Assembly (NCBI RefSeq): GCF_002954245.1
Contig: NZ_PPTG01000002.1
Coordinates: forward strand, 116,271-180,270
Length of the DNA: 64,000 nt
Direction: 5' to 3'
Source of the DNA: Cryobacterium aureum
GTDB taxonomy: Bacteria; Actinomycetota; Actinomycetes; Actinomycetales; Microbacteriaceae
A model generated the notes under the pieces. That model did not search any database. It had not been told where the DNA came from and saw only the letters and a program-made list of their open reading frames with translations. The translations under genes were made by a program, and so were the position numbers. This document shows positions 33,256-41,056 of the stretch, piece after piece. Within the stretch, counting starts at the first letter, position 1. Each line of letters opens with the position of its first letter.

Positions 33256-34536
33256 TTAGGCGGCTTCGAGTGCGTACTGCCAGTTCGAGCGGGGTGTGTA
33301 GATGCCGTAGCGGCCGGCGTCGAGGGAGTCGTCTTCGTCCTTCACGACTTCGTCTTCGCCCTTGGCGGTGGCTTTCGGATCCCACCGGTACTCGGTGATC
33401 TCCGAAGCCCAGCCCTTGCAGCGGTCGGTGACGAGGAGTTGATCGTTGGAGAGCAGACGGGAGATCGCGCCGACACCTTTGAGGACATCGTTGTGAGCGG
33501 TCTGCAGGGACATCTCGTTGAACTTCCGCAGCTCGGCGGAGAAGTGTGCGGCCGCCGGGTCGACGATGGTGTACTCCGGGGCGAACTGCGCTTCGTGCGG
33601 GGAGTGATTCTCCCGAGTCCATGCCCGGTACAGCACCGCCTGGTCAGACGGGGCGAGTGTGGCACCGTAGTGGTCGCGCGGGTCGTAGCGCCATTCGTCC
33701 ATCAGAACGAGCCGCGGCTTCTTCTCGGCCGTGATGCCGACGCGGAGAGCAGCGGAGGTGTGCGAGACAGCGAAGTCGATGCCGTCGGCGAGGACGCGGG
33801 CGATACGTGGCATCTTGTCGAACTCGATGACATGCCGCGTCGGATCCCACATCGGATAGACAGCGCCGGCAGCGTTCGTCCACTGGCCGAGGATCATACG
33901 GTCGTAGAAGACACCGGAGAACGAGCGCTTCATGCGCGCTTCGTAGCCCTCGGGCAGCTTCGGGTTGTCGGCCATCGTCAGGTGGAAGTGAATGACGTCT
34001 TTTTCGTCGGCCTTGAGGATCCATTCCTTGCGCATCCAATGGTTCATGGATGCCGGGTTCATCGTGGCGAGGATGCGGGCGCCGTCGACGCGGAGTCGAG
34101 TGACGAGCATGTTCCAGAACGCCTCAGGCAGCAGCGTGGCTTCGTCCACGAGGGCGAGCACCACGGTCTTACCCTGAATCTTCGCGACGGACTCGGCGTT
34201 GTTCGCGCCGATCAGCAGAACCTCCCGGCCGAGGATGACCGCCGACGTCGCGCCCGGGGTGTAGGCGACCTGGTTGCAGATCGTCGCACCAAAGATGTCT
34301 CGATCCTGCAGCAGCACGAAGATGTTGGCGTAGATCGTCGCGATCGTCTTGCCGACGACGATGATCAGGCCCTTGCGGGGAGCCATGCGAACAGCGATCA
34401 GGAACGCGATGACCTGCGCCACCGTCTTGCCGGCCGACACAGCGCCAGACCAGAGCGAGATCGTCCGCTTGGCGCTATCCACGATAGAGAGCAACTGCTT
34501 GCGAGAGACCTGACGCAGCAGAGCGTCAAGCTCCAT
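33256..34536 (-). CDS. Terminase large subunit
   Basis: 426 residues from ATG 34536, whose start overlaps the small subunit by 11 nt. Walker A is WSGAVSAGKT near residue 33, Walker B VLALVDEATLL near residue 125, followed by the coupling motif LATMNPAS. The nuclease domain shows DGIDFAVSHTSAALRVGI, EYTIVDPAAAHFSAEL and VKDEDDSLDAGRYGIY, supplying the metal-binding Asp residues. It packages DNA into proheads; the packaging mode (cos or pac) is not readable. Confidence 0.92.
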   Translation of the reverse strand: MELDALLRQVSRKQLLSIVDSAKRTISLWSGAVSAGKTVAQVIAFLIAVRMAPRKGLIIVVGKTIATIYANIFVLLQDRDIFGATICNQVAYTPGATSAVILGREVLLIGANNAESVAKIQGKTVVLALVDEATLLPEAFWNMLVTRLRVDGARILATMNPASMNHWMRKEWILKADEKDVIHFHLTMADNPKLPEGYEARMKRSFSGVFYDRMILGQWTNAAGAVYPMWDPTRHVIEFDKMPRIARVLADGIDFAVSHTSAALRVGITAEKKPRLVLMDEWRYDPRDHYGATLAPSDQAVLYRAWTRENHSPHEAQFAPEYTIVDPAAAHFSAELRKFNEMSLQTAHNDVLKGVGAISRLLSNDQLLVTDRCKGWASEITEYRWDPKATAKGEDEVVKDEDDSLDAGRYGIYTPRSNWQYALEAA

Positions 34537-35077
34537 CAGTCGGTGTCTCGTCCTGAGCGCGCAGAGCATCGGCAGCAGCGGCGAACCCAGCCGCCAGAGT
34601 GTCGAGCGTACCGACCGCTTCGTCGAGGCCTCCGTTGTCCTTCTCGAGGATGCGCGTGGACTTATCGAACGCGACGCCGGCCATCATGAACACCGACCGC
34701 TTCACCTCGACCGGAGGGACCGCGAGAGTGTGCTCCTCGTAGGTGTTGTCCTTGCCTCCGAAGTTGAAGACCAGATACGGGTGAGTCAACGAGTCGACCT
34801 CGGCATGAGCGACGACCATCAGCTTCTGGGTGAGCAGCATCCGCGACTCAGCGAGGTCGATGGTGTGAGCGCGCGTCGCGAGGTCCGTCTTGGATCGATC
34901 GAACGATAGCCCCTCACGCTTCGCCCACTTCGACACCGTCGACGCAGCGAAACCGAGCGTATCCGCAATACCGCGGCAAGAGAGGCCAGCAGCATGCAGC
35001 GCGAGCGCCTCAGCGCGTTTGGAGACGAACGTTGCCTTGCGCACGACGATCACCTCGGTTTCGGATTGTGGATGCAC
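34526..35077 (-). CDS. Terminase small subunit
   Basis: 183 residues. The N-terminus carries a helix-turn-helix (EALALHAAGLSCRGIADTLGFAASTVSKWAKREGL) that recognises the packaging site, and the rest is helical oligomerisation sequence. It sits directly upstream of the large subunit, first gene of the minus-strand packaging block. Confidence 0.85.
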   Translation of the reverse strand: MHPQSETEVIVVRKATFVSKRAEALALHAAGLSCRGIADTLGFAASTVSKWAKREGLSFDRSKTDLATRAHTIDLAESRMLLTQKLMVVAHAEVDSLTHPYLVFNFGGKDNTYEEHTLAVPPVEVKRSVFMMAGVAFDKSTRILEKDNGGLDEAVGTLDTLAAGFAAAADALRAQDETPTDGA

Positions 35078-35197
35078 GGCGACGCCTGGACGCTGTGGGG
35101 AGAGTGCGTGTGAAGGACGCGGCTCGAAGTGTCGGCAGCCGTTCGTAGACTCGACCTGGCGGTGCGATTGCAGTGCTACGACGAGAGGGTGTTGATC

Positions 35198-35791
35198 ATG
35201 GACGATTCACAACGAGCAGAGCTTGAGGCTCAAGTCGCAGACCGGAAGAGTCAGGTGCAGGAGGCGTGGGCGCGATTCATCGCTGAGGAGCCCCAGTTCG
35301 TGCGGACGGAACTGGAGTCCCAGGCGCGTCTGACTGCTATTGAACAATCCGCGGTGACGTCGACGGTTCCGGGTGGCGTGCCCAGTCTTCGCGCGGAGAT
35401 GGCGGCAGTGATCTCCAAGATCGTGGAGTCGACTGACGACTACTTCCGTGCGGTGTCGGACGAGGATATAACGAACGGATGGAACCGGCGCGGAGTGGGG
35501 AAGGGATTCAATCAGCTGGTTCAGCCGTTCGGAGATCTACTCATCGGACTTGGATTCGATTCGGGGAGCAAACCTGCGCACCCTGGGCTTGGCGGTGACT
35601 GGTATTTCTACGGCGAGAGTAACTTCCACACCAGCCTCCAGCGTCGCGGCGGGGGGCTGCCGATGGCCGAGTCGTTCGCTCCATACGAGCAGGCTGTGGA
35701 GCGCCTGCGTCAAGGTGAGGACGTACTCGAGAAGCACAACGCGACTGTCGAGCGCGCGAACGTCGCCGCGAGCTGGGACGCTGGCGAGTAG
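35198..35791 (+). CDS. Plus-strand hypothetical protein upstream of the terminase (cargo gene)
   Basis: 197 residues from ATG 35198 with GAGAGGGTG upstream. The N-terminus is a charged helix (SQRAELEAQVADRKSQVQEAW), and the C-terminal half includes WYFYGESNFHTSLQRRGGGLPMAESFAPYEQAV. No signal peptide, no recognised domain. Divergent from the terminase genes, with about 120 bp between that may hold both promoters. It is separate from any minus-strand phage function, so probably a lysogen-expressed gene. Confidence 0.6.
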   Translation: MDDSQRAELEAQVADRKSQVQEAWARFIAEEPQFVRTELESQARLTAIEQSAVTSTVPGGVPSLRAEMAAVISKIVESTDDYFRAVSDEDITNGWNRRGVGKGFNQLVQPFGDLLIGLGFDSGSKPAHPGLGGDWYFYGESNFHTSLQRRGGGLPMAESFAPYEQAVERLRQGEDVLEKHNATVERANVAASWDAGE

Positions 35792-35819
35792 CCGAAGTTC
35801 CGGCGTGCTACCCGGTCTG

Positions 35820-35924
35820 CTTGGTACAAAGATCGGGTGACTTCCGCGTCTTTACGTTTGATGATGCGACTGGGCAAGCTCGGGAGATGCTCTAAACCCG
35901 TGATTCCTGAGCATTTGTACCAAG
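35820..35924. repeat. 105-bp intergenic element with perfect 11-bp terminal inverted repeats
   Basis: CTTGGTACAAA (35820-35830) is exactly inverted at 35914-35924 (TTTGTACCAAG). It lies between the end of the plus-strand gene at 35791 and the minus-strand gene ending at 35937; it could be a miniature element or the two arms of a terminator-like structure. The sequence inside is not like the neighbouring genes in composition. Confidence 0.45.
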
Positions 35925-35936
35925 GCGTGCGAGGTT

Positions 35937-36008
35937 CTACACCTCGTCAACCTCGTGTTCGGCGTCGAACTGAGCGTTGTACGCTTCCTCGATCTCGGCA
36001 GGGTTCAC
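35937..36008 (-). CDS. Micro-ORF, acidic 23-residue peptide
   Basis: GTG 36008 overlaps the stop of the upstream gene (GTGA) and gives MNPAEIEEAYNAQFDAEHEVDEV, an acidic helix-like peptide. The coupling supports translation, but the size gives weak evidence. Confidence 0.4.
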   Translation of the reverse strand: MNPAEIEEAYNAQFDAEHEVDEV

Positions 36009-36223
36009 GGCTTCGCCACCAGGCTGAACCCGATACGTGCTGTCACCGGGGGCTTGGTGTCGTGGTCGAACTGCATTGCGCGCTGTGTGATGGCGATTGC
36101 TCCCTGTTTGTCCGGTTCGGGAGCGACTTCTTCGACCGTGTGCCGGTGGCCAGAGCGCCATTCCTTGACCCGCGAGAACCGCGCTGTCTGGATGAAGGCA
36201 CCGCAAGAGCATGACTCGCGCAT
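36005..36223 (-). CDS. Small Cys-containing phage protein
   Basis: 72 residues from ATG 36223 (MRESCSCGAFIQTARFSRVKEWRSGHRH then TVEEVAPEPDKQGAIAITQR). The C-x-C-G plus W-R-x-x-H-x-H pattern is common in small actinophage proteins that may bind a zinc ion. GTG 36253 is an alternative start. Function unknown. Confidence 0.6.
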   Translation of the reverse strand: MRESCSCGAFIQTARFSRVKEWRSGHRHTVEEVAPEPDKQGAIAITQRAMQFDHDTKPPVTARIGFSLVAKP

Positions 36224-36388
36224 GGCAGGGCCTTTCGTGAAGGGTTCCGGCACGCCGCGCAGGTATCACGGCACACGAAAGGGATAGCGCCTCAGGTGGT
36301 CCTTCACTGCAATGCGGACAGTGTCGACGCGAGCGTGTCGGAAAGGGGGACCGTCCTGGGGAGTAGCCGGGGCGGGCGAACTTGGGGG

Positions 36389-36580
36389 CTACTCGTCGCG
36401 GCCGTAGGCCTTATCGCGCGAGTTGCGGGCGACTCGAATGAGCCGGTTGATGCCTGAGCGGTCGAAGTGGACGCCGTTCACGTAGACGCCAGGCAGCTCG
36501 TGACCCCACGAGATTGTGAGGGCAGGTTCGGTACCGTCGCCTTCCACTGCAGTGGCTGGCCAGAATGTTTCCTTGGGCAT
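36389..36580 (-). CDS. Small hypothetical phage protein
   Basis: 63 residues from ATG 36580 (MPKETFWPATAVEGDGTEPALTISWGH, then ELPGVYVNGVHFDRSGINRLIRVARNSRDKA). Predicted short beta hairpin followed by a helix. It is the last gene after the control region at 36.6-37.0 kb. The 36270-36388 stretch next to it shows no gene I can support. Confidence 0.6.
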   Translation of the reverse strand: MPKETFWPATAVEGDGTEPALTISWGHELPGVYVNGVHFDRSGINRLIRVARNSRDKAYGRDE

Positions 36581-36848
36581 GGTGTCTCCGTCACGGAGTA
36601 AACCGCATCACGCGGTCTGCCCGGCATTGTGCCGGGAAGTTGGGGTGCGTTCGCGAGGCCGGTGGATATACCGCCCGGCCCCGCTCTGCGCTGATTACTG
36701 CCCGCTCTGTTGCCGCCGCTGGGCACCGCGGTGGACGGCTGTTCCCGTTGGGTTCAGTGGCAAGTTGGTCCCGGCCGCGACGTTCACCCGATGGTGCCCT
36801 CGAAGGGCCTCTTTGGTTGCGGGGATGCGTGGCCGGAAGTGTGGGGTT

Positions 36849-36895
36849 GTCCCAGTGGGACACCTGCGGGACATGCCCGGGTGTCCCACTGGGAC
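36849..36895. promoter_or_regulatory. Pair of 13-bp palindromes forming a 16-bp inverted repeat
   Basis: GTCCCAGTGGGACACC (36849-36864) is exactly inverted at 36880-36895. Each arm begins with its own near-palindrome, GTCCCA-N-TGGGAC (36849-36861 and 36883-36895), 34 bp apart. The pair lies just past the early terminator (36901-36946), in a 460-bp non-coding gap (36581-37043) ahead of the small genes leading to the late region. An operator controlling late transcription fits well. The rest of the gap shows nothing else. Confidence 0.55.
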
Positions 36896-36900
36896 AAGAA

Positions 36901-36946
36901 AAGCCCCGGTCACATCCACCGGATTCGGTGGGAAAGACTGGGGCTT
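36901..36946 (-). terminator. Terminator at the end of the early operon
   Basis: AAGCCCCGGTC (36901-36911) pairs with GACTGGGGCTT (36936-36946) apart from one mismatch, with an inner stem CCACCG/CGGTGG. On the minus strand TTTTCTT follows. It separates the early block (stop at 37044) from the small genes and late block. Confidence 0.75.
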
Positions 36947-37043
36947 GTTGAGCAGTTGCTACAGCTCTGCTGCTGCGTTCAAATGTACCACGAGATGAAA
37001 CATTTCCACCTATTCACAAGCGAACTCGTTGGGCGGGTTTCGA

Positions 37044-37244
37044 TCAGCCGCGCACCTCGGGCTGCTGCCCGTCGAACAGTGCCCGTTCCGTTGCGAGGAC
37101 ATCGGATCGTCGCACGAGCACGCGGCCGCCGGACTTCATGCGGCGCACGTACTTGAGCGACACCCAGCGCACGATCGTGGTGCGGCCGGTCTTCGTGACG
37201 GCGATCGCTTCCTTGATGCTCATCCAGTCGGCCGAGGTCGTCAC
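37044..37244 (-). CDS. Excisionase/MerR-like HTH protein
   Basis: 66 residues from GTG 37244 (GTGA overlap with the upstream stop). MTTSADWMSIKEAIAVTKTGRTTIVRWVSLKYVRRMKSGGRVLVRRSDV has the winged-helix pattern of excisionase-family proteins: helix, turn, second helix with T-x-x-RW, then a wing with GGR. It is the last early gene. It could be the directionality factor for the serine integrase or a late-gene activator; the sequence cannot separate these. Confidence 0.7.
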   Translation of the reverse strand: MTTSADWMSIKEAIAVTKTGRTTIVRWVSLKYVRRMKSGGRVLVRRSDVLATERALFDGQQPEVRG

Positions 37245-38104
37245 GCCGCGCCCAGAGCCGCGCACTCGGATGCTTCCTTCGCCGCTTTCTCTCTCGCCCT
37301 GGTCTCCGCCTTGATGCGCCGCTTCACGATTGCCCGTGCTGCGCGAGCCTCCGCAAGCTGGGCGGCTTTCGTCTTGCGAATGGCCGAGGTGACCTTGTCG
37401 AGTTGCGAGGCCGCGAGGATGGCGTAGAGCGTCGGGTCAACGACGAACTCACATGCCGGCGTTGAGCAGGCAATGTGAAGGGGCCCGTCGAACTCGAGCG
37501 GCGGTTTCCACACGAGGCTCAGCTGGCGGCATTCCCAACAGCGCACGTTCTGGACCCGGTGTTCGACATCGGCGAACGGATGCTGTGCGAGCGCGTGCTG
37601 CATCGTGCGGAAGAAATGCACCGCGTCCTCCCCGCCCGCCTCACGAGACACCCACTCGTTCACGTCGAAGTCGAGTTGAGCCTCGGTGACGGCCTTCACG
37701 TCCTCAGTCGTCGCCGTGCTCAAGAAGCCGGGCGCCGGGTGCCCTAACAGCATGATCAGTTCGTCAGCCATGCGCCATGTGTTCGGCACCGGGAGGATCC
37801 AAGTGGCCGCCGCGCGCACGCCGTTCTTGTCGAGTTGCTGCGCCCGCTCCACCGATCGCAGGTGCGTGATCATGTCGAGGGCGATCTTCAGAGCGCCCCT
37901 GGTCTTCTCGAAGCACGTGTAGCAGAGCACCCCGAACTCGGCGGGTGCCGGCAAGCACCCGCCACACTCGTTGCTCGTTGGGTAGGAGCATTCGGCCTCA
38001 CGGTCGTACTGCCATTCCATGCCGTCGCAGTTACTGGCGTGCTGGCCGTTGACGATGCAGCTGCGCACGTCGTCGAGATCGTTCGTGATGCAGACGAGGG
38101 TCAT
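37241..38104 (-). CDS. Cys-rich hypothetical phage protein
   Basis: 287 residues. N-terminal part with several Cys (SCIVNGQHASNCDGM; CSYPTSNECGGCLPAPAEFGVLCYTCFEK) and a second C-x2-C zinc-ribbon-like site (VRCWECRQLSLVW and HIACSTPACEFVV). A helical middle and a very basic C-terminus (ARAIVKRRIKAETRAREKAAKE). Large zinc-binding proteins of this kind are common in actinophage early regions without known role. Confidence 0.7.
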   Translation of the reverse strand: MTLVCITNDLDDVRSCIVNGQHASNCDGMEWQYDREAECSYPTSNECGGCLPAPAEFGVLCYTCFEKTRGALKIALDMITHLRSVERAQQLDKNGVRAAATWILPVPNTWRMADELIMLLGHPAPGFLSTATTEDVKAVTEAQLDFDVNEWVSREAGGEDAVHFFRTMQHALAQHPFADVEHRVQNVRCWECRQLSLVWKPPLEFDGPLHIACSTPACEFVVDPTLYAILAASQLDKVTSAIRKTKAAQLAEARAARAIVKRRIKAETRAREKAAKEASECAALGAA

Positions 38105-38364
38105 GTCCTGTCCCTAACTCGGATGACCCACGTCATCCGTTGCGGTTGATATTCGGCTTCTTCGAGGTCGTCGGCGTCGAGTGTTCGCCCGTCGATGATG
38201 CGAGAGGTGATCTCGTTCACCACGTCTTCCTCGCTCATGATTGCCAGGTCGGATTCCTTGATCCGGAACTCGATGCTCCGGTCGGGTTTGATGGTCAGCT
38301 TCACCCGGTCACGCATCGAGCGGATGGGTGCCGGGTGCTGGCCGGACTCGATTGCGCGGCTCAC
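38101..38364 (-). CDS. Small hypothetical phage protein
   Basis: 87 residues, beginning MSRAIESGQHPAPIRSMRDRVKLTIKPDRS, with strands and a helix (MSEEDVVNEITSRIIDGRTL). Start and stop overlap both neighbours by 4 nt. Function unknown. Confidence 0.6.
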   Translation of the reverse strand: MSRAIESGQHPAPIRSMRDRVKLTIKPDRSIEFRIKESDLAIMSEEDVVNEITSRIIDGRTLDADDLEEAEYQPQRMTWVIRVRDRT

Positions 38365-38843
38365 GTGCGGGCCAATTGCCGGTTGATCTGTTCGACCACC
38401 TCAGCGGGGAGTGTTCGTAGCCCGAGCGCGCCGCAGTACGGGATCGGCTCGGCGAGCGGGCGCGGGTTCGCGAGTTCCATGTGCCACATGCGCCCGTTCG
38501 ACTCGGCCCACGGCGAGCACAGTCTCCGGTCCGAATCGCACGAGTCGCGGATGCCATTGGGCACGCCGGTCTCGTAGCAGCGCGGAATCGGGGTGTCAGT
38601 AGTCCGGTGCACACCCGCAAGATCGACGACGCCGATGATCGCACCACGGGCTTGCCACGCGGCGGCGGGGATAAGTTCGCCCACCGGCCAGAGCCCTTGA
38701 GCACTGGTATCCGGCGTTAGCCCTGCGTGAATGGCAACCGGACCGCGATAGTCGCCCGCGAGGTTCCGCACCCGGTTCTCGACATCCTTCCCGCCGTGCA
38801 CGATGGCCCACGCCCACGGCTGCTTCACGGTGAGGATTCTCAC
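38361..38843 (-). CDS. ASCH domain protein
   Basis: 160 residues. The start MRILTVKQPWAWAIVHGGKDVENR is the ASCH signature (K-Q-P-[YW]-A-x-x-I-x-x-G-x-K-x-x-E-x-R), followed by YRGPVAIHAGL and GAIIGVVDLAGVH, the strands of the PUA-like barrel. ASCH proteins bind RNA or modified nucleosides. In phages they may act in translation control or base-modification defence. Confidence 0.8.
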   Translation of the reverse strand: MRILTVKQPWAWAIVHGGKDVENRVRNLAGDYRGPVAIHAGLTPDTSAQGLWPVGELIPAAAWQARGAIIGVVDLAGVHRTTDTPIPRCYETGVPNGIRDSCDSDRRLCSPWAESNGRMWHMELANPRPLAEPIPYCGALGLRTLPAEVVEQINRQLART

Positions 38844-39121
38844 TTGGTCACCGCCCGGTACGGATTAGCGTGCGGATGCTCCGCGGCGTTCGAGTCCGTG
38901 GACAGGCCTCGCTCATCGAACAGCGCGTCGGCGTCGCCCGCTTCGTAGCCCTCGTCCCAGACCTCGGCATCGTGCGCGGCCCGGTCAGCGGCCACCTTCG
39001 CTCTCGCTGCCCTCATGACACTGCCGAACATCTCGCGGTCCTTTGCGTCCATCGGCTCGGCACCGCGCACGCTGATGACCTCGCCGTCGACCTCGACCGG
39101 GCGGCACTGGTCGGCGCTCAT
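38840..39121 (-). CDS. Small hypothetical phage protein
   Basis: 93 residues from ATG 39121 (MSADQCRPVEVDGEVISVRG); a helical block MFGSVMRAARAKVAADRAAHDAEVWDEGYEAGDADAL follows, with the repeating W-x-E-G-[YF] pattern frequent in actinophage small proteins. Function unknown. Confidence 0.6.
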   Translation of the reverse strand: MSADQCRPVEVDGEVISVRGAEPMDAKDREMFGSVMRAARAKVAADRAAHDAEVWDEGYEAGDADALFDERGLSTDSNAAEHPHANPYRAVTK

Positions 39122-39279
39122 CGTTCGGCCTCCGCTTCGGCTCGTAACTGCGCAGCCTGCAGTTCCAGTTGAGCGGCGGCGATGGCTTTGTTGATCGGCT
39201 TCCCGTCGTTGCCTCGGCCAGCCCTGCACCAACTCGGCGAGTACTTGTGCGCCGGTCCGTCGCAGTAGCAAGTCGCCAT
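39118..39279 (-). CDS. Small Cys-containing hypothetical protein
   Basis: 53 residues from ATG 39279 (MATCYCDGPAHKYSPSWCRAGRGNDG), followed by an Ala/Glu helix. Three Cys and one His in the first 20 residues may hold a metal. It overlaps the upstream stop as TAATG and the downstream start as ATGA. Confidence 0.55.
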   Translation of the reverse strand: MATCYCDGPAHKYSPSWCRAGRGNDGKPINKAIAAAQLELQAAQLRAEAEAER

Positions 39280-39977
39280 TACTCGCTCACCGCCCGGTAC
39301 TCGGCAGCCGCTTCGGTCATCTCGCGATGCACGTCGCCGTAGACCTGATCGACGCTGGACGTGCCCGGTCGCTCGTTGCCGGTGTACGGGTCCAGGTTCC
39401 AATTCAGCGGGGGCATCATCTCGTCGCGCGCCTTGTCCAGCGCGGTCGCCGCCACCTCCCGATCGTGCGCGGCCAAGGCGTCAGTAGGCGACTGCGCGAG
39501 GATGCCAAGCATCTCGTCCTGCTGCACCCACGTTTCGCCGTTGTCGCTGCCGTCCGAACGCATGCAGACCGTGAAGGGCTCAATGGACTTGGCCGCCGCG
39601 ATCACCGCATTGGCCGCGTCCAGTTCGATCCTCATTCCCGTGACCTTCGCGAGCATCCACACGTAGTCCTTCTCGCGACCGTACTTCTCGGTTGCGAGTT
39701 CCGTCGTGCATACCTGGTGATCCGCGACGACCGCAGACCGCGCCGCAAGAAACTCCGCGTTGACCTCTCGGGATGCGTCGCGCTCGGCGATTGCCTTGTC
39801 AGTCGCCTCGATTGCCTTTCGTGCCGTCGCCCATGCGATCTTCGCGTTGAGCTTCTGCGCAGTCGTCTCACTGGTTGCCGCCGCGTGCCCCAGCCGGAAT
39901 TCCGTTTCCGGGTTGCAGCTCCGCGTCGATCCCCGCTTGGCCTTACGAGCTGCCCAGTCTTCATCTGCTGTGGTCAT
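39279..39977 (-). CDS. Hypothetical helical phage protein
   Basis: 232 residues from ATG 39977. Largely helical (LNAKIAWATARKAIEATDKAIAERDASREVNAEFLAARSAV in part), with a C-terminal DPYTGNERPGTSSVDQVYGDVHREM block. No known domain recognised; likely a structural or DNA-metabolism accessory. Confidence 0.6.
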   Translation of the reverse strand: MTTADEDWAARKAKRGSTRSCNPETEFRLGHAAATSETTAQKLNAKIAWATARKAIEATDKAIAERDASREVNAEFLAARSAVVADHQVCTTELATEKYGREKDYVWMLAKVTGMRIELDAANAVIAAAKSIEPFTVCMRSDGSDNGETWVQQDEMLGILAQSPTDALAAHDREVAATALDKARDEMMPPLNWNLDPYTGNERPGTSSVDQVYGDVHREMTEAAAEYRAVSE

Positions 39978-40381
39978 TGGTCTGCCTGCTCTCTCTCGTT
40001 TGTCGGCCACTCGACCGGTTTTGATGTTTCGATGCGCGCTGTGACGCCCCACTCTTGGAGGTCGTGCAAGACCCGCTGCGCTGCCGCCTTGCTGAAGTAG
40101 TGCTTCCGCAGAGGCACTCGCGGGACATTCATGATCGGGGCGTCGAAATCGCCGATGGTGTCGCCGGGCTTCTCCGGGAATTCCCAGCCGGTGCCGTTGT
40201 TCGATTCCTGCGGCATCCACTCGGTGATGTCCAGCGACTCCGGCAGCCATGACGGCCATACGCCGCCATCGTCGCCGAGGTAGCGATCGACCGCGGCCTG
40301 CCAGACCTCCTCGGGCTGATCCTTGAACGGCTTCCCGTCCGGCGTCGGCCATGCGTCGATGACCAGACGATGCACCTTCAC
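39974..40381 (-). CDS. Hypothetical phage protein
   Basis: 135 residues from GTG 40381 (overlapping the upstream stop). MKVHRLVIDAWPTPDGKPFKDQP then VPRVPLRKHYFSKAAAQRVLHDLQEWGVTARIETSKPVEWP. The C-terminal stretch, with S-x-x-A-A-x-R-x-x-x-x-L-x-x-x-G, is like short phage proteins of unknown function. Confidence 0.6.
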   Translation of the reverse strand: MKVHRLVIDAWPTPDGKPFKDQPEEVWQAAVDRYLGDDGGVWPSWLPESLDITEWMPQESNNGTGWEFPEKPGDTIGDFDAPIMNVPRVPLRKHYFSKAAAQRVLHDLQEWGVTARIETSKPVEWPTNEREQADQ

Positions 40382-40500
40382 GAGTCGCCCCGCTTCATCT
40401 CTGCCCGCACGGCTTTCCAGTGCTCTACGTCATCGCAGAACCCCAGCTGAGTCGCCAGGGTGATCATGCGGTCCAGTTGCGGGATCGTGTAAGCGCTCAC
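40378..40500 (-). CDS. 40-residue hypothetical protein
   Basis: GTG 40500 overlaps the upstream stop (GTGA) and its stop overlaps the next GTG. The product starts MSAYTIPQLDRMITLATQLGF and ends in a charged helix, which looks like a real small helical protein. Confidence 0.5.
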   Translation of the reverse strand: MSAYTIPQLDRMITLATQLGFCDDVEHWKAVRAEMKRGDS

Positions 40501-40784
40501 TGAGTGGCCCCTCGCGCAGCCTCGGCCGCAATCTCCTCGACCACGCGATTGAGGGCATCGACCGGCCAGCCTTCATGGTTCGCGCCGAGCTCGTAGGTCG
40601 CGGATTCCTTGGCAATGATCGCCAGGACACCCGTGATCGCCCCCGCTTTCGCAGCCGCCACTACAGCAGCGATACCGGCATCCAGTGACGCCTGCTGCAC
40701 TTCGGTCGTGAAAAGCTGGTCAGGCGGAAACGATGCCTCGCATGCGTTGTGCTCGTCAATAAAGATGGTTTCGTAGTCGATCAT
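40497..40784 (-). CDS. Small hypothetical phage protein
   Basis: 95 residues (MIDYETIFIDEHNACEASFPP then a long Ala/Val-rich helical part AGIAAVVAAAKAGAITGVLAIIAK and WPVDALNRVVEEIAAEAARG). The hydrophobic middle could be a buried helix or weak membrane segment. Unknown function. Confidence 0.55.
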   Translation of the reverse strand: MIDYETIFIDEHNACEASFPPDQLFTTEVQQASLDAGIAAVVAAAKAGAITGVLAIIAKESATYELGANHEGWPVDALNRVVEEIAAEAARGATQ

Positions 40785-40864
40785 GTTGTCTCTTTCGTTG
40801 TGGGGGCTAAGCCCCGGTGGTCGTACTCAAGGGCGGCGGCTACGTAGTCGTAGACACAGAACAC
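40781..40864 (-). CDS. 27-residue coupled micro-ORF
   Basis: GTG 40864 gives MFCVYDYVAAALEYDHRGLA and a short tail; its stop overlaps the next ATG as ATGA. The frame stays open upstream for 13 codons with plausible residues (HHTFRRIPGT) but no start codon. Coupling supports a gene; the start is uncertain. The 190 bp upstream carry the AT-rich promoter at 40985. Confidence 0.35.
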   Translation of the reverse strand: MFCVYDYVAAALEYDHRGLAPTTKETT

Positions 40865-40984
40865 GGTGCCGGGGATGCGGCGGAAGGTGTGATGACTTGC
40901 CGGATGGGGTCCACGTCATGCGCCTACTGCAGGGGCCTCGCGCGACGCCGCGCCGCCTGGAAATGCCTTTTACCATATAAAAGC

Positions 40985-41013
40985 TGAGAAGTGGCTGTGA
41001 AGTATGATATACT
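40985..41013 (+). promoter_or_regulatory. AT-rich promoter before the 41057 gene
   Basis: The extended -10 TGATATACT (TATACT at 41008-41013) lies in an AT-rich island (40970-41020) unlike the surrounding GC-rich DNA. A weak -35 (TGAGAA) is 17 bp upstream. It points to the plus-strand gene at 41057. Confidence 0.5.
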
Positions 41014-41056
41014 GTCACTATGGCTCGGCATATCGCCCGACCAAAACTGAAGAAAG

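Noticed and set aside
35937..36269. 110-residue minus-strand ORF with a GTG start
   Set aside because: Its Arg/His-rich first part overlaps the better Cys-containing gene at 36005-36223; only the last 23 codons, with a coupled start, look plausible.
36849..36895. CRISPR-like repeats
   Set aside because: Only two arms in inverted orientation, with no spacer array; no CRISPR or Cas genes are seen in the window.
36516..37156. Several ORFs on both strands in the control gap
   Set aside because: Trp/Gly/Arg/Cys-rich translations with no conserved pattern; the gap contains palindromes and a terminator, and is better read as non-coding.
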